A stretch of DNA of 64,000 nucleotides, taken from NCBI RefSeq assembly GCF_002198665.1, contig NZ_MWLM01000072.1, positions 55,747-119,746 on the forward strand, given 5' to 3'. This document shows positions 36,744-45,992 of the stretch, piece by piece. Below the pieces are notes generated by a model. The model did no database searches. It was not told the origin of the DNA and saw only the letters and a list, made by a program, of their open reading frames with translations. A program made the position numbers and the translations under genes. Source of the stretch: Novosphingobium sp. B 225. Lineage in GTDB: Bacteria; Pseudomonadota; Alphaproteobacteria; Sphingomonadales; Sphingomonadaceae. Within the stretch, counting starts at the first letter, position 1. Each line of letters opens with the position of its first letter.

Positions 36744-38102
36744 TCAGTTCCCTTCCCATGTGGCCCGGGCCAGCGCCAGCGCGGGATATTTCGGCATGTC
36801 GGCGGCCAGCTTGCTCAACGCCATGCGGCGCAGGCGGGCCAGTAGGCCGGGCGTGGCAAGATCTGCCTTGCCCGACATCAAATCGGCGGCGAGCGCCGCA
36901 TCGGTTGCGACCGGGCGCTGTTCGATCTCACGCGTGACGATACCCAGGGCGTTGCGGGCCACCGCCATGTTGAACTTGTCCCGCCCACTGATCAGCGGCT
37001 TGATGTCTGAATTAAGCCATTCGGAAATCGCGGTCAGCATTTCGGCGCCACTGGGTTCACCGGTTCCAGGCACCAAGGCTTCGCTGGCGGGCGGCAGCGG
37101 GCGCTGGCGTTCGATTGCGGGGGCCTGATCCTCCAGCAGCAGCAGCAGGTCCAGTTCCTGTTCGGCAGTACGACGGGCAACGACCACCCGCTCAACCGAG
37201 CGGTCATGCCCGTCGCGCCAGTATCCACCCATCTGCAAGCAGCCCAGCGCCCACCAGAAGGTCCGGTAGATCGTCCAGAAGCGGAAGCGCCGGGGATCAA
37301 ACGGCTCGCCGCCAGCTGCCTCGTAAGCCCGCGCCAGTTCCTGAACCGAAGTCAGGCCATATCCGGGCCGGTCAGGCCGCGAAAATCGCCAGACGGTCAT
37401 GCAACCAAATGCCAGATCCTCGTGCCAGTCTCCCAGATGGGCCAGCTCCCAGTCGAGCACCCCCGTCACCCGGCCATGCTCGAACATCAGATTGCCCAGC
37501 CGGAAATCCCCGTGAACCAGCCGGGGCGCGACCGGGGTGGGCAGGTTTGCTTCCAGCCAGCGCAAGGCCAGCGCCAGAATCGGGCGATCCCCGCCATAGC
37601 TGATGAAGCGTGCGCGCAGTTCTGCCAGGGCCTCAGCGGTGTCCATCACCGGAACGGCCAGGTCGGTGCAATCGGTGCGGTGAACCGCCGCCAGTTCGCG
37701 GGCGATGTCCCCGATCCCGGTGGCCGGGTCCGCCTCTGCCAGGAACGCATTGGGTTCTGGCGAGCCGGGAATCGAGCGCATGACATAGCCCGAACCGATC
37801 CCGTCCGCCGGGTCCAGTTCAACCAGAACTTCCGGGGCCGTGACCCCGCCAGCACGGGCGCGGCGGATCAGGGCGGCTTCTGCAGCGTGATCCATCGGCC
37901 GCCCGGCCATCATTTCCAGGCTGGGCGCGCGGCGCAGGACGCAGATTTCGGTCCCCGATACGAACCGCCAGCTTTCCATGTTGGCCCCGCCCGACAGACG
38001 CTCAAGCCCGTGCGGCGCAGGCATTGCAACGCGCGCCATGGCCAAGGTCAGACCTTCGGACAGTCGGGACACTGCATCGCTGGGGGCCGCACTGGTGGAC
38101 AA
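36744..38102 (-). CDS. APH-fold phosphotransferase (acyl-CoA dehydrogenase partner)
   Basis: 452 residues of the aminoglycoside phosphotransferase/kinase-like fold. RLVHGDFRLGNLMFEHGRVTG contains the catalytic loop HGDFRLGN, and VLDWELAHLGDWHEDLA the metal-binding DWE. These kinases beside ACAD genes are linked to 4-hydroxy acid breakdown rather than drug resistance. A further helical C-terminal part of about 110 residues follows. TTG 38102 is used, with GGAGAG upstream. Confidence 0.85.
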   Translation of the reverse strand: MSTSAAPSDAVSRLSEGLTLAMARVAMPAPHGLERLSGGANMESWRFVSGTEICVLRRAPSLEMMAGRPMDHAAEAALIRRARAGGVTAPEVLVELDPADGIGSGYVMRSIPGSPEPNAFLAEADPATGIGDIARELAAVHRTDCTDLAVPVMDTAEALAELRARFISYGGDRPILALALRWLEANLPTPVAPRLVHGDFRLGNLMFEHGRVTGVLDWELAHLGDWHEDLAFGCMTVWRFSRPDRPGYGLTSVQELARAYEAAGGEPFDPRRFRFWTIYRTFWWALGCLQMGGYWRDGHDRSVERVVVARRTAEQELDLLLLLEDQAPAIERQRPLPPASEALVPGTGEPSGAEMLTAISEWLNSDIKPLISGRDKFNMAVARNALGIVTREIEQRPVATDAALAADLMSGKADLATPGLLARLRRMALSKLAADMPKYPALALARATWEGN

Positions 38103-38192
38103 GGTCGCCGCTCTCCTTCGGCTGGGTTCGGAGAGGGTTTAATCGGGCGATTAAAATAGATCAAGCACGGTGCGCGCCTTCACTCGCGCACA

Positions 38193-38230
38193 AAAGAAAA
38201 GGGGCGCGAAGGTTAGCCCTTCGCGCCCCC
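38193..38230 (-). terminator. Terminator of the Ala-rich lipoprotein gene
   Basis: A 12-bp stem GGGGCGCGAAGG / CCTTCGCGCCCC at 38201-38229, followed on the minus strand by TTTTCTTTT. Confidence 0.9.
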
Positions 38231-38253
38231 AATCTTTTGCCAAATGGCGAAGA

Positions 38254-38538
38254 TTACATCTTCTTGGCAGCATCCGCAGCGGCTTCAGCAGCGGCGCCAG
38301 CGGCGTCGGCAGCAGCGCCCGAAGCGGTGGTCGCGGCGTCAGCAGCGGCACCCGAAGCGGTGGTCGCGGCGTCAGCAGCAGCGCCAGCAGCGTCGGTGGC
38401 GGCAGCAGCAGCGTCCGAAGCAGCTTCAGTGGCGGCGTCCGAAGCGGCAGCAGCGGCGTCAACAGCCTTTTCAGCCGAGCAGGCCGACAGAGCGAGAGCG
38501 GCGCTGGCAGCGACGGCGGCGAGAACGATCTTGCGCAT
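38254..38538 (-). CDS. Small alanine-rich lipoprotein
   Basis: 94 residues. The N-terminus MRKIVLAAVAASAALALSAC ends in the lipobox LSAC, so the mature protein is a lipid-anchored periplasmic or outer-membrane peptide. The rest is almost wholly Ala, Asp, Thr and Ser, with imperfect 11-residue repeats such as DAATTASGAAA occurring twice in tandem and related units. It resembles helical coiled coils of the Lpp kind in periodicity, but not in sequence. Its own terminator marks it as a single, probably abundant, transcript. Confidence 0.85.
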   Translation of the reverse strand: MRKIVLAAVAASAALALSACSAEKAVDAAAAASDAATEAASDAAAAATDAAGAAADAATTASGAAADAATTASGAAADAAGAAAEAAADAAKKM

Positions 38539-38829
38539 GAATGTATTCCTTGAACAGCGAGTGGACCACGCGCGGCCGTTTCTGCTGGAGAGCTTGGGCG
38601 ACCGAACGGAAAGCCTACCTTATCGGTAGACTTCTCGCCTCAAATAGTCGGCTTCGCGGCGTGATGCAAGAGGTTGCTGCAAGGCGCGCGAAATCCACCC
38701 AGTTTTCCACTGGTTTGCGACCATTCGCAGCCAAATGTGGCAAGGTCATGACCGCCCGGGCAAATCGATTCGTGCGATTCGCACGCCAGCCGGTTTACGC
38801 TGCCCGCTCCGCCCTGCTAGGCTCTGCCG

Positions 38830-41664
38830 ATGGAGCCCAAGCAGCATCTCTACCTGGTCGATGGATCGGCCTATATCTTCCGCGCCTATCACCGCCTGCC
38901 GCCGTTGACCAACCCGCAGGGTGTGCCGGTGGGGGCGGTCTATGGCTATACCACGATGTTGTGGCGGCTGGCCGATGATCTCAACAAGGCGGACGGGCCG
39001 ACTCACCTCGCGGTGATTCTCGATGCGTCGGGCAAGTCGTTCCGCAACGATATTTACCCCGAATACAAGGCGAATCGCCCGCCCCCGCCCGAAGACCTGA
39101 AACCCCAATTCCCGCTGATCCGCGATGCCACCCGCGCCTTCAGCCTGCCGTGCATCGAGGAGCAAGGCCTCGAAGCCGATGACCTGATCGCCTCCTACGC
39201 TCGCGCCGCCGCCGCGCGCGGGTGGGACGTGACGATCGTCTCGTCGGACAAGGACCTGATGCAGCTGGTGGGTCCCTGCGGTGAAGGCCGGATCGACATG
39301 CTCGATACGATGAAGAACCAGCGGATCGACATCCCCGAAGTGGCCGAAAAGTTCGGCGTTGCACCCGATCTGGTTGGCGATGTGCTGGCGCTGATGGGCG
39401 ATGCGGTGGACAATGTCCCCGGCATCCGCGGGATCGGACCAAAGACCGCGACCAAGCTGATCCAGGACCATGGCGATCTGGAAAAAGCCCTTGCCGCCGC
39501 AAGCGAAATGAAGGCGAGCAAGCTGCGTGACAACCTGATCGAGCATGCCGACATGGCCCGCCTGTCGCGCGTGCTGGTGGCTTTGAAGGAGGACTGCGAC
39601 CTCCCGATGCCGCTCGACGATTTCAAGCTGGGCGAGATTCCGCCCGGGCCGCTGACCCAGTTTCTGGAAGAGCACGGCTTTTTCAGCCTGCTCAAGCGGC
39701 TTGACGGCGGGCGCGGCAGCCCGGAGCGGCGGACCCAGCTCAACCCGGCCAAGCCCGTGACGCCCGGCGCGGCCGCAGCCCCGGCAGGCAACCGCCAGCC
39801 CGTGCCCGATTGGCCGGCGATTGACCGCAGCAGCTATCAATGCGTCCAGACGCTGGAACAGCTCGATACGTGGATCGAGCGCGCCCTTGCTGCGCGGCTG
39901 GTGGCGTTCGATACCGAAACCAGCGCGCTCGACGCGATCCGCGCCGATCTGACCGGGATCAGTCTGGCAGTAGGCCCGAACCAGGCCTGTTATATCCCGC
40001 TCGGCCACGGCGGGAGCGACATGTTCGCGGAAAAGCCGCTGCAAGTGGACAAGGCTACCGCCCTCGCCCGGCTCAAACCGCTGCTGGAAAGCGATGCGGT
40101 GCTGAAGGTGGGCCAGAACGCCAAGTACGATCTCAACGTGCTGGCCCGGCAAGGAATCGCGGTCAGCCCGATCGACGATACCATGGTGATGAGTTTCGAC
40201 CTTGATGCCGGGCGCAGCGAGGACGGGATCGGCGGCGGTCACGGGATGGACGAGCTCGCCGCCCGCCACCTTGGCCACACCGCCCTCGCCTTCAAGGACC
40301 TGTGCGGCACCGGCAAGAAAGCCATCCCTTTTGGCGAAGTTCCGCTCGACCGCGCGACCGAATATGCCGCCGAGGACGCCGACGTCACCTGGCGGCTGCA
40401 CCAGCTGTTCAAGCCCCGCCTGTCGCTGGAGGGCGGGACGCGGGTCTATGAGCGGGTCGACCGCCCGCTGGTGGCGGTGGTGGCGCAGATGGAGCGCCAC
40501 GGGATCAAGGTTGACCGTGAGAAACTGGCCGGGCTGTCATCAACTTTCGCCGAAGCGATTGCCGCGCTGGAGGGTGAGATTCACACCCTCGCCGGTCAGC
40601 CCTTCACCATCGGCAGCCCCAAGCAACTGGGCGAGATCCTGTTCGACAAGCTGGGTCACAAAGGCGGCAAGAAAGGCAAGACCGGGCAGTATTCCACCGA
40701 CCAATCGGTGCTGGAACGCCTGTCCGGCGAAGGCGCCCCGATTGCCGACAAAGTGCTGGAATGGCGCCAGCTGTCCAAGCTGCGCAGCACCTATACCGAA
40801 GCCTTGCAGGCCGCGATCAACCCCGACACGGGCCGGGTCCACACCAGCTATAGTCTGGTCGGTGCGCAGACCGGGCGGCTCTCTTCAACCGAGCCGAACC
40901 TGCAGAACATCCCGATCCGCACCGAAATCGGCCGCCAGATCCGCGATGCCTTTGTGGCGGAACCGGGCAATGTGATTCTGGCGGCGGACTACAGCCAGAT
41001 CGAACTACGGCTGGCTGCGCATATGGCCGACGTGCCCGAACTGAAGGACGCCTTCGCCAAAGGTGAGGACATTCACGCCCGCACCGCGATGGAAATGTTC
41101 GGAGAGGTCAACCGCGACACGCGCGGCCGCGCCAAGACGATCAACTTCGCGATCCTCTATGGCATCAGCCGCTGGGGTCTGGCCGGACGGCTGGGGGTTT
41201 CCTCGGACGAAGCACAAGCGATGATCGACCGCTATTTCGAACGCTTCCCCGGCATTCGCGGCTATATCCATGCCACGCTGGAAAGCGTGCGGACGCAGGG
41301 CTTTTCGGAAACGCTGTTCGGCCGCAAGTGCTGGTTCCCGCGCATTTCATCGAACAATCCCAACGAACGCATGGGCAGCGAACGCGCCGCGATCAACGCC
41401 CCGATCCAGGGCACCAGCGCTGATATCATCAAGCGCGCCATGGTGCGGATGATGCCCGCGCTGGAAGCGGCCGGACTGGGCCATGTGCGGATGCTGCTGC
41501 AGGTCCATGATGAACTGGTGTTCGAACTACCTGAGGTCGATGTAGCAGCCGCCAGCATGGTGATCCGCGAGGTGATGGCCGGGGCCGCCGTGCCGCTGGT
41601 CGAACTGACCGTGCCGCTGGGCGTCGAACTGGGCACTGGGGCAAGCTGGGGGGCAGCGCATTGA
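38830..41664 (+). CDS. polA: DNA polymerase I
   Basis: 944 residues. The 5'-3' exonuclease domain covers about 1-300 (ILDASGKSFRNDIYPEYKA, SDKDLMQLV). The 3'-5' exonuclease is intact, with FDTETSALD near 360, so proofreading is expected. The polymerase domain has DYSQIELRLAAH, KTINFAILYG and QVHDELVFE. It fills gaps in repair and removes RNA primers. The stop overlaps the ATG of the MscS gene (TGATG). Confidence 0.97.
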   Translation: MEPKQHLYLVDGSAYIFRAYHRLPPLTNPQGVPVGAVYGYTTMLWRLADDLNKADGPTHLAVILDASGKSFRNDIYPEYKANRPPPPEDLKPQFPLIRDATRAFSLPCIEEQGLEADDLIASYARAAAARGWDVTIVSSDKDLMQLVGPCGEGRIDMLDTMKNQRIDIPEVAEKFGVAPDLVGDVLALMGDAVDNVPGIRGIGPKTATKLIQDHGDLEKALAAASEMKASKLRDNLIEHADMARLSRVLVALKEDCDLPMPLDDFKLGEIPPGPLTQFLEEHGFFSLLKRLDGGRGSPERRTQLNPAKPVTPGAAAAPAGNRQPVPDWPAIDRSSYQCVQTLEQLDTWIERALAARLVAFDTETSALDAIRADLTGISLAVGPNQACYIPLGHGGSDMFAEKPLQVDKATALARLKPLLESDAVLKVGQNAKYDLNVLARQGIAVSPIDDTMVMSFDLDAGRSEDGIGGGHGMDELAARHLGHTALAFKDLCGTGKKAIPFGEVPLDRATEYAAEDADVTWRLHQLFKPRLSLEGGTRVYERVDRPLVAVVAQMERHGIKVDREKLAGLSSTFAEAIAALEGEIHTLAGQPFTIGSPKQLGEILFDKLGHKGGKKGKTGQYSTDQSVLERLSGEGAPIADKVLEWRQLSKLRSTYTEALQAAINPDTGRVHTSYSLVGAQTGRLSSTEPNLQNIPIRTEIGRQIRDAFVAEPGNVILAADYSQIELRLAAHMADVPELKDAFAKGEDIHARTAMEMFGEVNRDTRGRAKTINFAILYGISRWGLAGRLGVSSDEAQAMIDRYFERFPGIRGYIHATLESVRTQGFSETLFGRKCWFPRISSNNPNERMGSERAAINAPIQGTSADIIKRAMVRMMPALEAAGLGHVRMLLQVHDELVFELPEVDVAAASMVIREVMAGAAVPLVELTVPLGVELGTGASWGAAH

Positions 41665-42704
41665 TGGTCGCCGCGCCCTCGGTCAGCCAGATGATCGACT
41701 GGTCCGAAGCCCTCACCCGCGCAGCGATCCATGGCGGGATCGCGGTCGGGATTGCGCTGGCGCTGCATCTGGCGCTGTTCGCAGTGCTCGACCGGGCCGC
41801 GCGGCTCTCGGTTTCGACTTCGGACGAACTGGTGTTCGGCCGTCTGCGCCAGCCGCTACGCTGGGCGATGGTTGCGGTTGGCGTGTCGCTTGCCGCTGAA
41901 AGCGATGCGCTGATCGCGCGCGGATGGGATCTGGTGGCGCGGTTTATCGAACCGGCGCTGCTCGGCTGGACTGCCTTCGCGCTGGTCAAGGCCTTTGCCG
42001 AAGTGCTCGACGCTCACGCCGATCGCAGCGAGGATGTGATGGCCGCGCGCAGCCGCCGCACCCGCGTCGCGATCTTCTCGCGCACGCTGGGTTTCGCCAT
42101 CGTCTTCGTCACCGTGGCCCTGATGCTGTTCGGCATTCCCGGCGTGCGCAATGTCGGGGTGACGCTGATGGCCTCGGCCGGGTTCGCCACGCTGGCAGTT
42201 GGTGCGGCAGCGCAGCCAGCGCTCAAAAGCCTGATCGCAGGGATGCAGATCGCGCTGACCGAGCCGATCCGGCTGGGTGATTTCGTGGTGGTTGATAACG
42301 AAAGCGGGCGGGTGGAAGATATCCGTCTGTCTTATGTGGTGATCCGCACCGGGGATGAACGGCGGGTAATTGTCCCCACCGCCAAGTTTCTGGACGGCAG
42401 CTTCCAGAACTGGACCAGGCTGGGGGATGGCATCACCGGATCGGTGGTGCTGCCCGTTCGCCCCGGCCACGCGATCCAGCCGATCCGCGATGCCTATCTG
42501 GCCGCGCTGAAGGACCACCCCGACTGGGACGAGCGCACCGGCCAACTGCAAGTCAGCGAAGCGCGGGTCGGGTCGGTCGAGCTTAAGCTGGTGATGAGCG
42601 CCAAGGGCCCGGGCGAACTGGCCCGCCTGCGCTTTGCCATGCGCGAGGCAATGCTCGACTGGCTGCGCGAGCATTGCCCCGAGGCGCTGTGCACTGAAGG
42701 TTGA
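41664..42704 (+). CDS. MscS family mechanosensitive channel
   Basis: 346 residues. Four hydrophobic segments precede the pore helix (VTLMASAGFATLAVGAAAQP). The beta domain follows, with IRLGDFVVVDNESGRVEDI, PTAKFLDGSFQNW and a C-terminal alpha/beta part. Such channels release solutes on hypo-osmotic shock. ATG 41664 overlaps the polA stop, so the genes are coupled. Confidence 0.9.
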   Translation: MVAAPSVSQMIDWSEALTRAAIHGGIAVGIALALHLALFAVLDRAARLSVSTSDELVFGRLRQPLRWAMVAVGVSLAAESDALIARGWDLVARFIEPALLGWTAFALVKAFAEVLDAHADRSEDVMAARSRRTRVAIFSRTLGFAIVFVTVALMLFGIPGVRNVGVTLMASAGFATLAVGAAAQPALKSLIAGMQIALTEPIRLGDFVVVDNESGRVEDIRLSYVVIRTGDERRVIVPTAKFLDGSFQNWTRLGDGITGSVVLPVRPGHAIQPIRDAYLAALKDHPDWDERTGQLQVSEARVGSVELKLVMSAKGPGELARLRFAMREAMLDWLREHCPEALCTEG

Positions 42705-42710
42705 GGCAGT

Positions 42711-42989
42711 TCAGTTGAGCGCAGCGCGCAGTGCATCATTCATCCGCCGCTGCCAGCCCGGCCCGCTAGCGCGCCAGCGTTCAACCACGTCCGGATCGAG
42801 CCGCAAAGTGATCGACTTCTTGGCATCGGCCTTGACTGACCCGACCGGACGACCCCGCCTGCCTTTGCCAAAGGCCGCCAGCACTTCGGGCGGCAAGACC
42901 TCCGCTGCCGGACGCGCGCGGGCGAAGTCGGCTTCGGTCCATTCCGGATTTTCGTCATCAAACAGGATCGGCTTGTTCTTATCGCTCAT
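42711..42989 (-). CDS. brnA: BrnA antitoxin
   Basis: 92 residues with the ribbon-helix-helix core KKSITLRLDPDVVERWRASG near 58-77 preceded by a basic loop (GKGRRGRPVG). The N-terminal half (ENPEWTEADFARARPA) is the typical BrnA motif that wraps the toxin. It overlaps the end of brnT by 11 bp, in the usual toxin-first order. BrnA dimers bind the operon operator. Confidence 0.9.
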   Translation of the reverse strand: MSDKNKPILFDDENPEWTEADFARARPAAEVLPPEVLAAFGKGRRGRPVGSVKADAKKSITLRLDPDVVERWRASGPGWQRRMNDALRAALN

Positions 42990-43242
42990 AACGGCGCATT
43001 TCCTTGTCATGGGCCCGGCGGAAGCTGATCGCTCGCACCGCTTCATCCGAAACAGCGAAAACCAGGCAATAGACCAGGCCCTCGATCCGCCCGTAGGCGC
43101 GGTAGCGCAGTTCCCCATAGTCTTTGCGGTCGTCAACCACGACCATAGCGGAAGCAAGATCGAGCCGAGCGGAATCGGCCAACGACAGGCCATGCTTGTC
43201 GCGGTTGACCGCATCCTTAGCCGGGTCGAATATGATCTCCAC
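42979..43242 (-). CDS. brnT: BrnT ribonuclease toxin
   Basis: 87 residues of the RelE-like BrnT fold, starting MEIIFDPAKDAVNRDKHGL. The catalytic basic residues of the family (R and K in DRKDYGELRYRAYGRI) and the C-terminal SFRRAHDKEMRRYER are present. It cleaves RNA and inhibits translation when free. An extended AT-rich inverted repeat lies just upstream of its start codon. Confidence 0.92.
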   Translation of the reverse strand: MEIIFDPAKDAVNRDKHGLSLADSARLDLASAMVVVDDRKDYGELRYRAYGRIEGLVYCLVFAVSDEAVRAISFRRAHDKEMRRYER

Positions 43243-43249
43243 GATTTAT

Positions 43250-43296
43250 CTGTAGCTTCAATTAAATATCGACACAACAATTAATTGCCGCTACAG
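43250..43296 (-). promoter_or_regulatory. Large inverted repeat upstream of brnT (candidate BrnA operator)
   Basis: CTGTAGC-tt-CAATTAA and TTAATTG-cc-GCTACAG surround a 15-base centre; 14 of 16 arm positions pair. It fills the gap between the CDC48 stop and the brnT start and is AT-rich compared with its surroundings. Autoregulation by BrnA is the simplest reading; a promoter may lie in the centre. Confidence 0.6.
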
Positions 43297-43300
43297 AAAA

Positions 43301-45613
43301 TTACCCATGCTTCTTGTCCCGGATCGGCGCGACCATGCCGGGGGCTAGGAAGCCGATCTGAGTGGCAGTGACCTGGGCGGCGCGCTTTTTGAGTTCGCCT
43401 TTCATCTTCAGGTATTCGCCTTCCATCTCCTCGCTGACCGTGGCGCGCGATTCGGCCAGGGCTTCGGCAAAGTCGGCGGCGTTGACCTTGTTGGCATTGG
43501 CCCCCTGCCGCCGGATCGCGTTGAGCCCGGCGCGGCGGGTCAGGTCTTCCAGATCGGCCCCGGTAAAGCGTTCGGCCTGCGCGGCGATTGCGCCCAGATC
43601 GACATCTTTGGCCAGCGGCATCTTCGCGGTGTGGATCTTCAGGATGCGTTCGCGGCCTTTGGCATCAGGCGTGCCGACATAGACCAGCTCGTCCAGTCGG
43701 CCGGGCCGGAGCAGTGCCGGATCGACCAGTCCGGGGCGATTGGTCGCCCCGATCAGCACCACGCTGGACAGTTCCTCCATCCCGTCCATTTCGGCGAGCA
43801 GGGTGTTGACCACCCGCGCAGTCACTTGCGGCTCGTTCGCGCCTGATCCGCGCGCGGGAACCAGACTGTCGATCTCATCGATGAAGATCACGCACGGCGC
43901 GACCTGACGGGCGCGGGCGAACAGACGGCTGATCTGCTGCTCGCTTTCGCCGTACCATTTGGACAAGAGGTCGCTGGACTTGATCGAGATGAAGTTCGCT
44001 TCACTCTCCTTGGCCACGGCCTTGGCCAGCAGGGTCTTGCCGGTGCCGGGCGGGCCATAAAGCAGGAAGCCTTTGGCCGGGCGGATCCCCAGCCGCCGGA
44101 ACGCGTCGGGGTTCTTCAGTGGCAGTTCGATCCCTTCGCGCAGCTTTTCCTGCGCCTCGTCCGCGCCGCCGATGTCGGCCCAGCCGATGTTGGGCACCTG
44201 CACCATCACTTCGCGCATCGCGGAAGGCTGGACGCGCTTCAGCGCGGCAAGGAAATCGTCGCGGGTGACGTTGAGGCTTTCGAGCACGTGCGGCGGCACG
44301 GTCTGCGCCTCCAGATCAAGCTGCGGCATGATCCGCCGAACCGCCTCGATCGCGGCCTCACGCGCCAGAGCGCCCAGATCCGCGCCGACAAAGCCGTGGG
44401 TGGTGCGCGCCAATTCGTCCAGATCGACGTCGGGGCTGAGCGGCATTCCGCGCATGTGGATCCCCAGGATCTCGCGACGGCCCTTTTCATCCGGCACGCC
44501 GACCACGATCTCGCGGTCGAACCGGCCGGGGCGGCGCAGCGCTTCGTCGATCGCGTCAGGGCGGTTGGTGGCGGCGATAACCACGATGTTGGACCGGGTG
44601 TGCAAGCCGTCCATCAAGGTCAGCAGCTGCGCGACCAGCCGCTTCTCCGCTTCGCCGGGCGTGCCCGAGCGTTTGGGCGCGATCGAATCGATTTCGTCGA
44701 TAAAGATGATCGATGGGGCAGCTTTGGCGGCTTCCTCAAACACTTCGCGCAGGCGGCGTTCGCTTTCACCATAGGCGCTGCCCATTATTTCCGGGCCGTT
44801 GATAGTAAAGAAGCTGGCGTCGCTTTCGTTCGCGACGGCCTTGGCCAGCCGGGTCTTGCCGGTCCCCGGCGGGCCGTGCAGAAGCACGCCCTTCGGCGGA
44901 TCGACGCCCAGGCGCGTGAACAGTTCGGGATAGCGCAGCGGCAGTTCGACCATTTCGCGCAACTGGCGAATGGTATCGCCCATCCCGCCGACGTCGTCAT
45001 AGTTGACCTCGCCCCGCCCGGCGCGGGCTTCCTCAAATTCCTCGCGCAGTTCGACTTCGGTGTTCTCGTCGATATGGACAATGCCCTTGGGCAGGGTCGA
45101 AACCACGTTGAGCCGGATTTGCGTGAGCGCGAAGGCCGGGGCGTTGAGCATCCGCGCGACCTGCGGCGGCATGTCGCGCACCGGGGTCTGGCCGGTGGTG
45201 GCCACCAGATCACCGGCCAGCAAGGGCCGCCCAAAGAAGTTGCGCTTCAGCGCTTCGCCCGGCCCCTGCAGCTTCATTTCGCGCTGGGCGGGCGCGAAGA
45301 CGACGCGCTGAGCGGCGCGGCTTTCACCCTTGCGGACCTGCACGTGATCGCCGCCGCCAACTTCGGCATTGGCGCGCTGCAACCCGTCGAGCCGGATGAC
45401 GTCGAGCCCTTCATCCTCGGCATAGGCCAGCACGGCGCGCGCGGCGGTGATGCGCTTGCCCTCGATCTCGACCACGTCGCCTTCGGTGATGCCCAGCACG
45501 CCCATCGCGCTTTTGGGCAGGCGGGCGATGCCCTGCCCGCTTTCTTCCTGGCGCGCGGCGGCGACCTGGAGCTTGACTGCCTTGGTATCGGATATGGTGC
45601 TTGCTTCGGCCAT
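43301..45613 (-). CDS. CDC48/VAT-type AAA+ ATPase
   Basis: 770 residues. The N domain (1-190) has the double-psi barrel (ARLPKSAMGVLGITEGDVVEI). D1 has Walker A GPPGTGKT at 247-254 and Walker B IIFIDEIDS near 302. D2 has Walker A GPPGTGKT at 520-527 and VIFIDEIDS. This is the p97/CDC48 layout, hexameric unfoldases known best from archaea and eukaryotes and present in some bacteria. No proteasome or adaptor gene is in the window, so its partner protease is unknown. Confidence 0.93.
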   Translation of the reverse strand: MAEASTISDTKAVKLQVAAARQEESGQGIARLPKSAMGVLGITEGDVVEIEGKRITAARAVLAYAEDEGLDVIRLDGLQRANAEVGGGDHVQVRKGESRAAQRVVFAPAQREMKLQGPGEALKRNFFGRPLLAGDLVATTGQTPVRDMPPQVARMLNAPAFALTQIRLNVVSTLPKGIVHIDENTEVELREEFEEARAGRGEVNYDDVGGMGDTIRQLREMVELPLRYPELFTRLGVDPPKGVLLHGPPGTGKTRLAKAVANESDASFFTINGPEIMGSAYGESERRLREVFEEAAKAAPSIIFIDEIDSIAPKRSGTPGEAEKRLVAQLLTLMDGLHTRSNIVVIAATNRPDAIDEALRRPGRFDREIVVGVPDEKGRREILGIHMRGMPLSPDVDLDELARTTHGFVGADLGALAREAAIEAVRRIMPQLDLEAQTVPPHVLESLNVTRDDFLAALKRVQPSAMREVMVQVPNIGWADIGGADEAQEKLREGIELPLKNPDAFRRLGIRPAKGFLLYGPPGTGKTLLAKAVAKESEANFISIKSSDLLSKWYGESEQQISRLFARARQVAPCVIFIDEIDSLVPARGSGANEPQVTARVVNTLLAEMDGMEELSSVVLIGATNRPGLVDPALLRPGRLDELVYVGTPDAKGRERILKIHTAKMPLAKDVDLGAIAAQAERFTGADLEDLTRRAGLNAIRRQGANANKVNAADFAEALAESRATVSEEMEGEYLKMKGELKKRAAQVTATQIGFLAPGMVAPIRDKKHG

Positions 45614-45992
45614 GCGCTTCGTCCTGCTGCGGCCTTGGACAGACCGGTCGAGACGAAGCTAGGTATTCGCTGCGCGCTTTGCAAATGGCCCCGTGCAGCC
45701 CCGCCCAAAGCCCAGCAAAAAAAGACCCGGTCGTTTCCGACCGGGCCATGGAAGTTTTGGGAGAGGATGCCTGAAAGGCACGATCTAAATGCCTTCGACT
45801 CGGTTTTTGTGCAAGTGCGAAAAGGTCAAATCATGTTGCATTTAACGCAATCGTCGTTCAGTTTCGCGCAAGTTTGGCGCTTTTTTGGCGGAATTGCGTA
45901 GGATGCACCGCATGCAACACAGGGAAATTCGTATGCTCCGCATACGAATGCACCGCATTGCAGCATAAACAGAACCGCTATTTGCAGCCCGA
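45614..45992. other. Intergenic region between CDC48 and the universal stress gene
   Basis: 379 bases. The part nearest CDC48 (45614-45716) is its promoter side. 45717-45800 holds a terminator-bounded putative sRNA. 45800-45992 is AT-richer, with an imperfect inverted repeat GTATGCTCCGCATAC at 45931-45945, and no ORF I trust. Confidence 0.55.
45717..45800 (-). ncRNA. Putative small RNA with strong terminator
   Basis: On the minus strand a perfect stem CCCGGTCG-gaaa-CGACCGGG (45745-45726) is followed by TCTTTTTTT. No gene on that strand ends just before it: the universal stress gene stops 248 bases upstream. A possible -35 TTGACC lies at 45829-45824, though the -10 is poor. The roughly 80-base RNA would carry TGCCTTTCAGGCA (a small stem) and an exposed CCTCTCCC, resembling the anti-Shine-Dalgarno loops of alphaproteobacterial sRNAs. 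This is an inference from structure and position. Confidence 0.5.

Noticed and set aside
38254..38538. CRISPR-like or satellite DNA repeat in the Ala-rich region
   Set aside because: The periodicity follows codons of a lipoprotein with signal peptide and lipobox; there are no regular spacers.
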